A stretch of 64,000 nt of DNA. It comes from JAHRVQ01 sp963976815 (lineage in GTDB: Bacteria; Pseudomonadota; Gammaproteobacteria; Pseudomonadales; Azotimanducaceae). A model generated the notes under the pieces. The model did not search any database and was not told the origin of the DNA. It saw only the letters and a program-made list of their open reading frames with translations. The position numbers and the translations under genes were made by a program. Where the stretch lies: contig CAXBLU010000007.1 of NCBI GenBank assembly GCA_963976815.1, forward strand, positions 1 through 64,000, in the 5' to 3' direction. This document shows positions 19,501 to 26,388 of the stretch, one piece after another (the stretch's first letter is position 1; each line of letters opens with the position of its first letter).

Positions 19501-22500
19501 TCAACATCTGCAACTCGAATCACACCGCCGTTATCAATAGAAAACGCAGTACCAGTGATGGCGTATGTAAAGCTCTGGGAGGCTTCTCCGCCCACCGGTT
19601 CAACATCTACTGCAACTACAGTCCCAACAATTGTCCCATTGGGAGAATTCTCATCTACAGAAAAAGTCACCGGGTCAAGAGTTGGCGCATCGTTTACGGC
19701 CAGAATCTGCACATCTATAGTCGCCGCAATAGACTTAGTGTCACCGTTAGCAGTTTCTTTGGCGGTTGACGTAACGGTCAATGTGAAATCATCGTTGTTA
19801 TTGGCTGCTGCGGAAATGGTTAATCCCGCAATGTCGTTTATATCGACACCCCATGATCCGCCGCCAAGATCAGTACCAGCACTGAAAGTTGAAGTGGCTG
19901 GGTATCCCGTAATCACCATGGTCAATGTTTCAGATCCATCAACGTCCGTTAGATCACCTGTGATCGTCAATGGGATAGCTGTATCCTCGTTACCAGTCGC
20001 CAATGGATTCACACTAATAGACGCCGCGTCAGCTTTATCGGTAACAAAAATATTGATTCGGCCAGCGCCGCCAATGGAAAACTGCGTACTTCCGTCTCTT
20101 GTTTCTGTTGCGAGTGCCCGGACGTCGAGTTGAAAATCATCAGCAACATGCTGGGCCATCGTGAGGGTCAAGCCAGTTTCCGCCTCAGCCTCTGTTAACG
20201 TCCAAACGCCACCCCCCTGATTTACACCGGCACTCAAGGTTGCCGATGCAAGCACACCACTAATTTGATAGGAGAGGGATTCTGATCCATCTGTATCGAC
20301 GAGGTCAGCAGCAATGGTTAAGGGCCAGGGATTGTCATCCTCATCTTTCGTCACAGTATCAGTCACCGTAATTGTCGGTGCGTCTGCCACTGCGGTCATG
20401 GTTACCGCGATGGTGGAAGGACCCACCGTAATGGTACTGGCATCATTATCCGTTGAAGTTGCCGTCACATTAATACTGAAATCGCTGTCGTCGTGGAGCT
20501 TGCTTAAAATGGCCAGTCCGGAAATATCTGCTTCTGTGAGGTTCCAAACGCCTGCCCCAGCATCAGTACCCTTATTCAAAGTCGCACCGGTTGGCACTCC
20601 AGTGATCTGCAGGGTTAACACTTCAGAACCGTCGGTATCAACGAGGCTCGAGGTAATACCTAAAGCGGTGGATACATCTTCACTTCCAGTCACCGTAGGA
20701 GGAACAGAGAAGTTTGGTGTATCAACAACAGCTGTCACCGTAACGGCTATCGTATCTGTGGTTTGGGCTGCGTCAGCGTTTGCGCCTTCTGTCGCAATCG
20801 CCGCAACCGTCAGGGTAAATTCACTGTCGTCATGGAGCTTGGGTGTGACTTTTAGCCCAGCAAGCTGAGCTTCCGTTAGCGTCCATACACCGCCGCCACC
20901 ATCAACACCATTGTTTAATGTCGCGCCAGTTGGCACATTGCTCACAGCAAAACTCAAAGTCTCTGAACCATCTGCATCGACTAGCGCACCGGCAATAACC
21001 AATGTAATCGCACTATCTTCATTACCCGAAGCGGTGTTCGTCACAGTGATACCTGGCGCATCAGCAACTGCTGTAACGTCAAACTGAAAACTATTCGCCG
21101 CCGCATCATCTGCTGCGGAACTATCTCTGACCGTAAAAGTAAAGTCTGTGTATGCTGTACCAGACTCATGGGAGTCAGGCACATAGGTTAGGGTTGGAAT
21201 ATCGCCAACAAGAATTCTGGTACCCGCTGCGGCAACATTCACGCCGCCTTGCTTGATATCACCCTTGGCCGGGAGCGTCGTCAACTCGACCGATGCAAAA
21301 GTGTCGCCATCGGCATCAGCAAAACCAAAATCAGCAGCCTGGAAGGTGTAGGTAGCATCCTCATTCAGCGTAGCTGTCTTGTCAGCACCCGTAGGTGCTG
21401 TGTCGCTTAAGTTTTGCAGGTTAACGGTAATGAGCTGATCTGTAGAGTTAACACCATCGCTTGCCCTGACTTGAACTAAGAAAGAGTTATTGCTGTCTGC
21501 ATCTTCGGGCACCTCAAAGTCTGGCGGCGACTGAAATGTAAGTGCGCCCGAACCAGAAGCAATCGAAAACTTGCCCGAATCAGCACCACCTGACAAAGAG
21601 TAACTCAGCGTTCCCAGGGTATCCGGATCAGTTGTCGTCACTGTTAAAACCGTGGTTTCATTTTCGTTAACACTAACCGTGTTAGCACTCGTGAAAGTTG
21701 GCGCAATGTCATTGGCGTCTGTGATATTGATGGTCACAGTTTCACTATCTGATGTGTTGGTATTACCGGTATCACTCACCGTCACGCTGTAGGTGTAGGA
21801 TGTCGGACCTAAATCAAAATCGATTGAACTGTTATCCGTTACAGTGATTGCGCCGGTACCCGGGTTAATTTCGAAAATCCCAGCACCTGTTCCACCCGTT
21901 TCGGTCCAATTACCAAATGTGGTCACGGTAACGTCGTTATCGGTAGCCAGTACAGTGCCTACGGAGGCACTGTTTGCAATCAGTTCGGAAATATCAAATG
22001 ACTGGGCAGCCGTGACTACTGGCTTCACATCATTTAGATCTGTCACTGTAATCGTGAAAACCTCATCAAAAGTGCCACCATTTCCATCCGATGTTCGGAT
22101 TCGCACGGAATAAGACGTTTTTAACTCGGCGTCCAGAGAACTCGCACGTAAATTGTTACCGCTAATATTAAAAAATCCGTTGTCCGTTGACCCTGTACCC
22201 GCCACGAGAGAATAGGTATGGGTATCCGAGGTATCCACATCAACGGTTGAGAGGGTACCAACTACAGTATTTGGGGCGGCGTTTTCGCTTAGGGTGTTTG
22301 CACTCAAAGAAATATCAGTCGGCGCATCATTCACACCATTCACCGTGATGGTGACCAACGCAATATTGCCGCTGGCTCCCGTCAAGTAATATCGAGTTGT
22401 TGCACCACCAGCATTTGTAGATGTATCGACATATGACTCTCCTGCCGCAAGAAAATCAAACCGGCCACGGGGGTCGTAAAAGAAACTACCATCTGCTTTC

Positions 22501-22814
22501 ATTTCAAGGGGCCGACCGGCACCACCTAGGTTACCCGGGAAAGTGGTCGTGCCTGGCACACCTGGAGTCGTACTGGGCTGAACGTTAACCGCACCTACCG
22601 TCGGTGTTGGAGGACCTAGCGGCAGTAGACTAGCAACATACTCGCTGTCATTTAACATCACACCTGGCGCGTTAACGTTAAGAATCGAATCCTCATCGAT
22701 ACTATAAGTGTCATCGCTGATCGCAAAAGCACTGCCGCTGAATAGAGCCGCTGCAAGAGTGACCAGACTCCAGGAAATTCGCTTAGCCAAAAAATGTTTT
22801 CCGTTCATATTCAT
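13539..22814 (-). CDS. pilY1: Giant PilY1-type pilus tip adhesin with N-terminal cadherin/Ig-like repeat array
   Basis: A 3,091-residue secreted protein. Order: signal peptide (cleavage near SGSAFA, residue 31); about residues 35-1840 a chain of roughly 14 cadherin/Ig-like modules with boundary motifs such as VNDAP, NDIAP and ADAP; residues 590-1080 contain four related repeats with D-x-DGSExL and P-x-GATL-type motifs. Then a von Willebrand A domain with MIDAS motif DSGSM (Asp1852) and LLITDGTW (Asp2211), a lysine/cysteine-rich insert near 1965-1985, and the PilY1 C-terminal beta-propeller (about 2490-2950) with GDIVHSTPVFVGAP and EF-hand-like calcium loops DSDNDGD (from Asp2610) and DVDGNGTLD (about 2795). 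Ordinary PilY1 is near 1,100-1,200 residues, so 1,800 residues are added in front. It follows pilX by a few bases and precedes pilY2. The ATG at 22808 has better spacing from AGGGT than the one at 22814. PilY1 caps type IV pili and mediates adhesion and mechanosensing. Confidence 0.93.
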   Translation of the reverse strand: MNMNGKHFLAKRISWSLVTLAAALFSGSAFAISDDTYSIDEDSILNVNAPGVMLNDSEYVASLLPLGPPTPTVGAVNVQPSTTPGVPGTTTFPGNLGGAGRPLEMKADGSFFYDPRGRFDFLAAGESYVDTSTNAGGATTRYYLTGASGNIALVTITVNGVNDAPTDISLSANTLSENAAPNTVVGTLSTVDVDTSDTHTYSLVAGTGSTDNGFFNISGNNLRASSLDAELKTSYSVRIRTSDGNGGTFDEVFTITVTDLNDVKPVVTAAQSFDISELIANSASVGTVLATDNDVTVTTFGNWTETGGTGAGIFEINPGTGAITVTDNSSIDFDLGPTSYTYSVTVSDTGNTNTSDSETVTINITDANDIAPTFTSANTVSVNENETTVLTVTTTDPDTLGTLSYSLSGGADSGKFSIASGSGALTFQSPPDFEVPEDADSNNSFLVQVRASDGVNSTDQLITVNLQNLSDTAPTGADKTATLNEDATYTFQAADFGFADADGDTFASVELTTLPAKGDIKQGGVNVAAAGTRILVGDIPTLTYVPDSHESGTAYTDFTFTVRDSSAADDAAANSFQFDVTAVADAPGITVTNTASGNEDSAITLVIAGALVDADGSETLSFAVSNVPTGATLNNGVDGGGGVWTLTEAQLAGLKVTPKLHDDSEFTLTVAAIATEGANADAAQTTDTIAVTVTAVVDTPNFSVPPTVTGSEDVSTALGITSSLVDTDGSEVLTLQITGVPTGATLNKGTDAGAGVWNLTEADISGLAILSKLHDDSDFSINVTATSTDNDASTITVGPSTIAVTMTAVADAPTITVTDTVTKDEDDNPWPLTIAADLVDTDGSESLSYQISGVLASATLSAGVNQGGGVWTLTEAEAETGLTLTMAQHVADDFQLDVRALATETRDGSTQFSIGGAGRINIFVTDKADAASISVNPLATGNEDTAIPLTITGDLTDVDGSETLTMVITGYPATSTFSAGTDLGGGSWGVDINDIAGLTISAAANNNDDFTLTVTSTAKETANGDTKSIAATIDVQILAVNDAPTLDPVTFSVDENSPNGTIVGTVVAVDVEPVGGEASQSFTYAITGTAFSIDNGGVIRVADVDQLDFETTQQFLVTVTANDSGLPSLSDDATITINLNGIDDNVPEAVDDSVSVNEQETVNFTIVDNDIDLDEPAQTLFVSEVNGDVGLVGVPFDVEVDGLAIGSLTVNGDGSATFVTTTEVTTEKFFGTATYRVTDGDTPSANEGTINITINPRNDNEPELSAAGIAIEASGVSFEEDQYPSVGVAYTVILNDLFKDLDIDADGLLDSNTLEDNDSLIFSVVSNTNPAVVQYNLASGDLSLFSGQNDYGSSTLTLRATDTADPNGNIASVELALVVTVTSVNDAPTYQIGSFSNYDIDEDSGDILINLAAAFIDLDKEDDTSGDETVTYQLTITDTANEFVQTPMIDETGLNVVSDDSPDGEARTLVVTTTDPTITLDIFDDAHGLVEITVRATDLGRPPENPAAAIPLFDEASFRVTVNGIGDDQPAAEDDHYNDFPELVINEDDPVIFFDVIENDYQGDVPAIVISAGQLIVDSTGADQAYVSTTRLADPNDTGDFTIEINGEVSCAHFDCIDGQRGNISVSGDGISNTAIAYKPRINFNGEDSFTYCIEDSAPADEAPFNPPNDPRCATVTINVLPVNDAPVVDEVIVITMEQADDLAVSEEDGLKNFVRDLDNTHIDGKGCDPLLITCNPLPTDPQPDRLYFYFAGAVTDHGQLFAPFTDDGAFNYRPDATFSGDDSFGFEVCDTPTPGDADHCAPGTVSIQIAPLEGAPEGSSDGAVQFDYQLAETPLELPIGPEPNVLIVNDDSGSMAWDIMSDGDSGLYQVSTGHSLYYVNKATAGNDTYIAPAESDAPNEGLWRLRNSDFNTVYYSPSIRYKPWEGLDTNDVEFPNSSPTAARHNPLSSSPTTNLTSTINFTGRAVITEPRVCETRCTKYRKGRCKSYSTTCTGGSGFQQVSVNNFYIPRYYEWTDLDSDGALDATPSPANENSDCLTNRVLGCSEGELIEIRDDGTLYPRGVKRTDCKTTSTSCTYAEEIQNFANWFTYYRSREFTAKAALGVVVGNAENLRVGYAKLNSESNILPVVSMNTSERTGAKADLLDAIYATNSSGGTPLRRSLRDAGRYFECKSNDIFDSSSETSAGNPNCPILPAPDGNCQQNFTLLITDGTWNGSSPSTGNSDADNNTNFDGGAFAGSDSTTLADVAMLYYERDLHPDINDEVPTTARDRALAADDAFENSNNEIMHQHMTTYTVGFGVKGLVDAEPVNYATGFNWGNPFSSDIRKTDDVRHAAYNGRGEYLDASNAVNLADELVEAFEEFSQGSGAASAVSFNSQEIQEDTLIFRAFYNTKINTGDLIAQSLTDDGLLEEPVWSSAEALDNIDPDEREIITYDDISSMGIAFRPGTLNTDQRNVFISNLGASEAQKNSEVTQRVNYLRGDSANERPVGNFRERPAIEGRLGDIVHSTPVFVGAPNRVGRDQSPFPQTDLYSSFRSTNADRDEVIYVSSNDGMLHGMSAFDGAEVFGYVPNNLLLGAFSRNLTNLLDFEYEHKFFVDLTPAVNDVYMDSDNDGDKEWITFLIGGHGAGAKAYFALNVTDPTKLAESTASDVVLWEFTEEDDTYPTDSDGNPLLDGSLQQREDLQDTPQPVKDLGYSFSVPTIAMSNLKDSNDEQIWVSMFGNGFNSTAGIAKLFVLFIDEGVDGTWCHPDMIHNETLNGPLPAECIGQQDFVKIDTGFGVQDGFPNGLGTPRGIDVDGNGTLDYAYAGDSFGNFFRFDLTSDDFDDWSFTKIFEASYVDSEGDVTLQPITTQPIVTAHPTENDGFIVIFATGSYITVPDGRNKDIQSIYGLWDRLSPELLDVDDLVQQRFINLFDSDFGNVRALTNNEVDYSIVEGKKGWYNHLDAVAVNGNQLLDDPEFPGERAIRNIQLRGGLAFVNSVIPRSDTSCVDIAGGFALSFCPGTGGTNCLGNRGIFDLDNDGAFDDGDEVDGLVVAGTRFEDAVPTDSSFIEDKRITQLSDKSLDSTKTNTSGGENTGRLSWKELDSIE

Positions 22815-22818
22815 TACC

Positions 22819-23412
22819 CTAGAAGCGCCTTCCGTAGGTGCTCTGAATCATGACGTGGGCAGTATCAGTACCGCCGGTGCCATAAACTGTGATTCGAAAA
22901 ATTTGTGCCCGACCTGAACCAGTATCTTGACCAATATTGTCAAGGTTCAGCCGATCCTCATCCGCTACTACCGTTTTGACATGTTCCACAATATATTTAG
23001 GTTGCTCTGCAACGCCTGTGATAGCCGTTGCAGCGGCAATAAATCCAGTTCCGCTAGACCAGTCCACACCAGACCAATTGGAGCTGCAGTTGTAACCTCT
23101 TTCGTAATAAAAACCCTCCGCCGCGCTGGGCGATGCATAGCACTGTGCGGGGTTAGACCTCGGGTCATCGCCAAAATCGACAAGTGAATTGAAAGTCTCA
23201 ACCAGAGTTTCTGCATCCTTAATCGCCGCTTCAGTTGCCTGGAAAGCCAGGTTTGTGTCGCGGGCATTACGTGCCATCCGTTCCTGTAACGTAGTGGTTT
23301 GCACTGACGACAGGCCGAGAATAGTAATGATGAGTAACATGACTAAACTCATAAACAAGGCAACTCCGCCCTGCTTGTGAACAAATGATCGGTTCAGGCC
23401 CTGCAGCTTCAT
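22819..23412 (-). CDS. pilX: Minor pilin PilX
   Basis: A 197-residue prepilin with leader ending KQGG and mature start VALFMSLVMLLIITILGLSSV, followed by the conserved QTTTLQERMARNARDTNLAFQATEAAI helix typical of PilX (N-terminal PilX domain). It lacks the usual Glu5, having Phe/Met instead, as in many PilX/GspK-like tip pseudopilins. It overlaps the pilW stop by four bases (ATGA) and is followed by pilY1. Expected to form the tip-priming complex with PilV, PilW, FimU and PilY1 in the inner membrane. Confidence 0.9.
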   Translation of the reverse strand: MKLQGLNRSFVHKQGGVALFMSLVMLLIITILGLSSVQTTTLQERMARNARDTNLAFQATEAAIKDAETLVETFNSLVDFGDDPRSNPAQCYASPSAAEGFYYERGYNCSSNWSGVDWSSGTGFIAAATAITGVAEQPKYIVEHVKTVVADEDRLNLDNIGQDTGSGRAQIFRITVYGTGGTDTAHVMIQSTYGRRF

Positions 23413-24671
23413 CCGCTATTCCTCATCTGGATGGTCTGAGTAAAAGATCGTCTGATCAGGCCGTCGAAGACTTCATCGGTCACACAATCCTGAATAGCAC
23501 ACCCATGGGTTGGCACTGAGGTGGAGCCAACGTTATCAATACTGTTGACAACAATGGTGACCCGAACGGTCACGACGTTTTGCCAGCTCGGAACAAAATT
23601 GGCCTGGACATACTGATTGGGGACCCTGTCTTCATCGGTATCAACGCCGTACAAGAGCTGCAGATCTTCGACGCCTTCAATCAACTCTACCGGAGCCTCT
23701 AGACCAGATTTTCGCCATAAACTCAAAGGGTTGTTACCAACGTTGTTCACGCCCTCTCCCGGTGCAATAAAAAAGGTATGTGTTTCAATTGCAGAAATCG
23801 CTGCATCTACCTCAAAGGTATTTAACAGTGCTAACCGCGCAAAGCTATTCTGAGTTCTATCAGCGTCGGCTAAATCATGACCAACGGTCAGATCCTGGGC
23901 AGCCGGAGCCGCTTTCGGACTCAAATCTGCATTTCTTCCCCAGGGATTACTTGTCGTGACCCGGAACATTGTCGCCTTCTCGCAATCATGGATCATGACA
24001 AGATGATCGAGGTCAAATTCAGCCCAGCCAGCGGGCACACCCACCACAATTGGTTCAGTTGAAGTCGGCATAGTGCCGTAAACCGTTGAACCGCCTCCAT
24101 CAAGGTATCCGCCTAATCTCGCATCCGTTTGTGAGATATGCCGAAAGGTCACAACGTCAGTGCCGGAGACAACCTGGTCGAGGTCGATGCCTGCCCCCGC
24201 GCCGTAGTCATAGGTCGTTTTGAAAACCGTATTGGCCAAATTATTCATTGCCAAATCGGCATCCGTATTAGGTAGCTCCGTAAGGGCTGGAGTCCAGAGA
24301 CTAGCACCCGTGGCGTTATAACCAAGAACGCCTGCTCTGAGGTCAAACTCATAGGGAATGTAGGGATCAGTGACTGGCGCCATTGTGGTGTGTAGATCGT
24401 CGTTGCCGGAGAAACATCCCCGGTAGCCTGCCTGCCTAACCTGACGCCCAATAAAGTCCAGTCCAAATCTAGCTGACTCCTGCATCCGGGACTGACCGAT
24501 CAACAAACTATGGGTTTCCGAGTTAGCTACAAATAGCTGAACCACACCCGCCGTCACCATCGAACCTAACGCCAGAGCAATCATCAGTTCAACTAAGGAG
24601 AAACCCGCGCCAAAACGCTTTTGTTGTCGTTTCATCTCTTGGTGTCGTTTCACCTCTTGGTTTCGTTTCAC
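23409..24671 (-). CDS. pilW: Minor pilin PilW
   Basis: A PilW-family prepilin with N-terminal methylation site FGAGFSLVELMIALALGSMVTAGVVQLF and the PilW domain in the large C-terminal part (SETHSLLIGQSRMQESARFGLDFIGRQVRQAGYRGC). Three in-frame start codons lie in an 18-base tandem repeat: GTG 24671 (overlapping the pilV stop as TAGTG, 420 aa), GTG 24653 and ATG 24635. The first is coupled to pilV; all leave a basic leader before the G/F cleavage site. The open frame extends further upstream inside pilV but that is unlikely to be used. PilW is part of the pilus-tip complex with PilX and PilY1. Confidence 0.9.
   Translation of the reverse strand: MKRNQEVKRHQEMKRQQKRFGAGFSLVELMIALALGSMVTAGVVQLFVANSETHSLLIGQSRMQESARFGLDFIGRQVRQAGYRGCFSGNDDLHTTMAPVTDPYIPYEFDLRAGVLGYNATGASLWTPALTELPNTDADLAMNNLANTVFKTTYDYGAGAGIDLDQVVSGTDVVTFRHISQTDARLGGYLDGGGSTVYGTMPTSTEPIVVGVPAGWAEFDLDHLVMIHDCEKATMFRVTTSNPWGRNADLSPKAAPAAQDLTVGHDLADADRTQNSFARLALLNTFEVDAAISAIETHTFFIAPGEGVNNVGNNPLSLWRKSGLEAPVELIEGVEDLQLLYGVDTDEDRVPNQYVQANFVPSWQNVVTVRVTIVVNSIDNVGSTSVPTHGCAIQDCVTDEVFDGLIRRSFTQTIQMRNSG
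24618..24671 (-). repeat. Three 18-bp in-frame tandem repeats at the pilW start
   Basis: On the minus strand GTGAAACGAAACCAAGAG (24671-24654), GTGAAACGACACCAAGAG (24653-24636) and ATGAAACGACAACAAAAG (24635-24618) follow head-to-tail. Each encodes (V/M)-K-R-(N/H/Q)-Q-(E/K) and begins with a potential start codon. The array lengthens only the cytoplasmic prepilin leader, which is removed by the prepilin peptidase, so copy-number change would not alter mature PilW but could change translation initiation. Confidence 0.9.
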
Positions 24672-25180
24672 TAGGGCGCCTCCGTTCGGGTTCGAAGGAT
24701 GACCTGACTGACGTTGCCTTCCCGATCGTTCACCCATTCGACGGTAATAATATGCACGCTACCATCGCGTTCGATGCTTCCCTTACCATCGGGTAGGGTG
24801 GCCTGAGCAATGCCAAATTCCGTACAAATATCATAGACTTCGCCAGCATCGTCGATAGGGTTCAGGCTACATTTCCACTGGGCTACATCGAATTCCTTCA
24901 TTTCATTTCGATCGCAGTTATCATCCATACAGTTCTCTGACGCAGGTGGTTCAGAGTCCAGGGTCACAACCGGGTCAGCCGAATAGTCCGTGAGAGGATT
25001 GGCTCTCATTCGATCTAAAATATCATTGCCAAGCTGGAGTGCCTGGTCCCGCAATAGCGCATTACGATTCTGCTGCAGGCTGACAACCTGCATGCCCGCG
25101 ACCCCTAGAATGCCAACCGCAACAATTAACATCGCCACCAGCACTTCAATCAGGGTAAAACCTCTTTGTTCTCTTATCAT
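24671..25180 (-). CDS. pilV: Minor pilin PilV
   Basis: A 169-residue prepilin with type III leader MIREQRG and mature start FTLIEVLVAMLIVAVGILGVAGMQ (Glu at +5), then QQNRNALLRDQALQLGNDILDRMRANP, the usual PilV helix. The start at 25180 is preferred because AGGAG lies six bases upstream; an ATG at 25186 abuts the ribosome binding site. It ends in TAG overlapping the pilW GTG. Predicted component of the tip complex that links PilY1 to the major pilin filament. Confidence 0.9.
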   Translation of the reverse strand: MIREQRGFTLIEVLVAMLIVAVGILGVAGMQVVSLQQNRNALLRDQALQLGNDILDRMRANPLTDYSADPVVTLDSEPPASENCMDDNCDRNEMKEFDVAQWKCSLNPIDDAGEVYDICTEFGIAQATLPDGKGSIERDGSVHIITVEWVNDREGNVSQVILRTRTEAP

Positions 25181-25189
25181 CCGCATCTC

Positions 25190-25735
25190 CTAACAATCCG
25201 GTCGTCGGCTAGCATCGGCATCATCGGGGCGATGAGATTTGGATCTGCCGATCGGCGTGATGAAGATCCGGCGACCTTGTTGCCCTTCATAGCAATAATC
25301 AATGCTGGCATTTTGGAAATTGGAGAGACCTCCCCGTGGGGTAAAGATGATTGACTCCTCACCCCCGTCATCCACCAGGTTCAAGCTCGCGTTAGGATTG
25401 GCACCGGCAAAAGCGCGAATTACGTTTGCTGAACAATCCGCCTGGGCGTTGGGTACAACACACCAGCCTGGGCCAAACTCATTATCTTCAGTAGGGTTCG
25501 TGGCGAGTATTTTGACGGCAGAACCTGTCCTGCTCGCTTCGCTTCGGGCCAAATTGATTGCGAGCAGCATTTCATTCACATCTGTCGCGACGGTGTTGCG
25601 CGCGATCATGCCTTGAAAGCTAGGGACTGCGACGGTAATGCCGATTGTCACAATCACCAGACCAATCAGCATTTCCATTAGGGTCACACCCTGGGTGTGG
25701 CGACGATTGAGCGGCCGAAAAGGCAAAATTCGCAA
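25190..25735 (-). CDS. fimU: FimU/FimT-like minor pilin (GspH family)
   Basis: A 181-residue prepilin-like protein, cleavage expected at TQG/VTLMEMLIGLVIVTIGITVAVPSF, with the GspH/FimT head domain (ARNTVATDVNEMLLAINLARSEASRTGSAVKI... FTPRGG). First gene of the fimU-pilV-pilW-pilX-pilY1 run and so most likely FimU. The start is uncertain: TTG at 25735 sits directly on AGGA, while TTG at 25726 is nine bases from it. Two cysteines near the end (YCYEG and C-terminal Cys) resemble the GspH-family disulfide. Confidence 0.85.
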   Translation of the reverse strand: MRILPFRPLNRRHTQGVTLMEMLIGLVIVTIGITVAVPSFQGMIARNTVATDVNEMLLAINLARSEASRTGSAVKILATNPTEDNEFGPGWCVVPNAQADCSANVIRAFAGANPNASLNLVDDGGEESIIFTPRGGLSNFQNASIDYCYEGQQGRRIFITPIGRSKSHRPDDADASRRPDC

Positions 25736-25802
25736 TCCTATTGATATCAGAACCGGAAATTCTACGAGAAACGCGGTATCAGTGGGTTTGAGCCGTGATA
25801 AG

Positions 25803-25835
25803 GCCGCTCATTTTGGGGATGAGCGGCAGTTTTTT
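25803..25835 (+). terminator. Hairpin with T-run between pilE and fimU, oriented on the plus strand
   Basis: GCCGCTCA (25803-25810) pairs with TGAGCGGC (25820-25827); the plus strand then reads AGTTTTTT. This has the form of an intrinsic terminator for plus-strand transcription although neighbouring genes are on the minus strand. On the minus strand the same stem follows the pilE stop by about 40 bases without a T-run and might protect or attenuate pilE mRNA. Confidence 0.5.
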
Positions 25836-25864
25836 GAAGGATTAGCCGTGAATTAGGCCGTAAG

Positions 25865-26251
25865 CTAGATTTCTGTCAGGGATCCGTCGGCGGCGAGCTG
25901 GATAGTTGTGCCGGAACCACAGGCCTGACCAGCGGAAGGTGCCGCCTGAATGACATAGTTATTTTGGGTCAGGGTAGTCAAAGAAAGGTCAAATTTGGCA
26001 TTACCCTCGTCCGGGGAAAATTCATCACAAAGGGAATCCGCATCATCGTCATCGATCACTGCACCCAGGTAGGTAAACCCGTCACTGTAATATCGATCCA
26101 ACGCCAGGGCGCATACTTTTAAATCAGCTACGGCCTGGCCACGATACGTATCACAGCTATAGGACTGGTAGCTTGGGTAAGCAATTGCAGAAATAATGCC
26201 GATGATGGCAACCACCACCATTAGCTCGATCAGCGAATAACCTTTTTCCAT
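25865..26251 (-). CDS. pilE: Type IV pilin PilE-like minor pilin
   Basis: A 128-residue prepilin starting MEKG/YSLIELMVVVAIIGIISAIAYPSYQSY: short leader, Glu5, and the long amphipathic helix. The C-terminal head has paired cysteines (SCDTYRGQAVADLKVCALALDRYY, DSLCDEF, QACGSG). The start at 26251 is chosen because AGGAG lies about eight bases upstream and the leader length is normal; the frame is open 15 codons further. Size and place next to ispH match PilE of Pseudomonas, although here it lies upstream of fimU rather than after pilY2. A major-pilin role cannot be excluded. Confidence 0.87.
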   Translation of the reverse strand: MEKGYSLIELMVVVAIIGIISAIAYPSYQSYSCDTYRGQAVADLKVCALALDRYYSDGFTYLGAVIDDDDADSLCDEFSPDEGNAKFDLSLTTLTQNNYVIQAAPSAGQACGSGTTIQLAADGSLTEI

Positions 26252-26300
26252 GCTCGTCTCTCCTAGATAGCTTGTATTGACTTGACCTTTATTCAATCGA

Positions 26301-26356
26301 TCTTACTCAGCAGTTCTTACTCAGCAGTTCTTACTCAGCCGATCCTACTCAGCAGA
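26301..26356. repeat. Four 14-bp tandem repeats upstream of pilE
   Basis: TCTTACTCAGCAGT occurs twice perfectly (26301-26314, 26315-26328) followed by TCTTACTCAGCCGA and TCCTACTCAGCAGA (26329-26342, 26343-26356), with further degenerate traces to about 26375. The array lies 50 bases upstream of the pilE start, where the promoter or 5' leader is expected. No clear sigma-54 -24/-12 element is visible in the same interval. Confidence 0.88.
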
Positions 26357-26388
26357 TCTGATCTCACCGGATCTTATCCAAAGGGTTG

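Noticed and set aside
19390..20133. 247-residue plus-strand open frame inside pilY1, with others at 17190, 19281 and 20314
   Set aside because: These are antisense shadows created by the Thr/Val/Asp-rich codons of the repeat array; their composition has no protein-like features.
13539..22814. Type I-secreted RTX adhesin instead of PilY1
   Set aside because: There is a Sec signal peptide, no C-terminal RTX secretion signal and no T1SS genes; the C-terminal part is PilY1 and the operon is a pilus operon.
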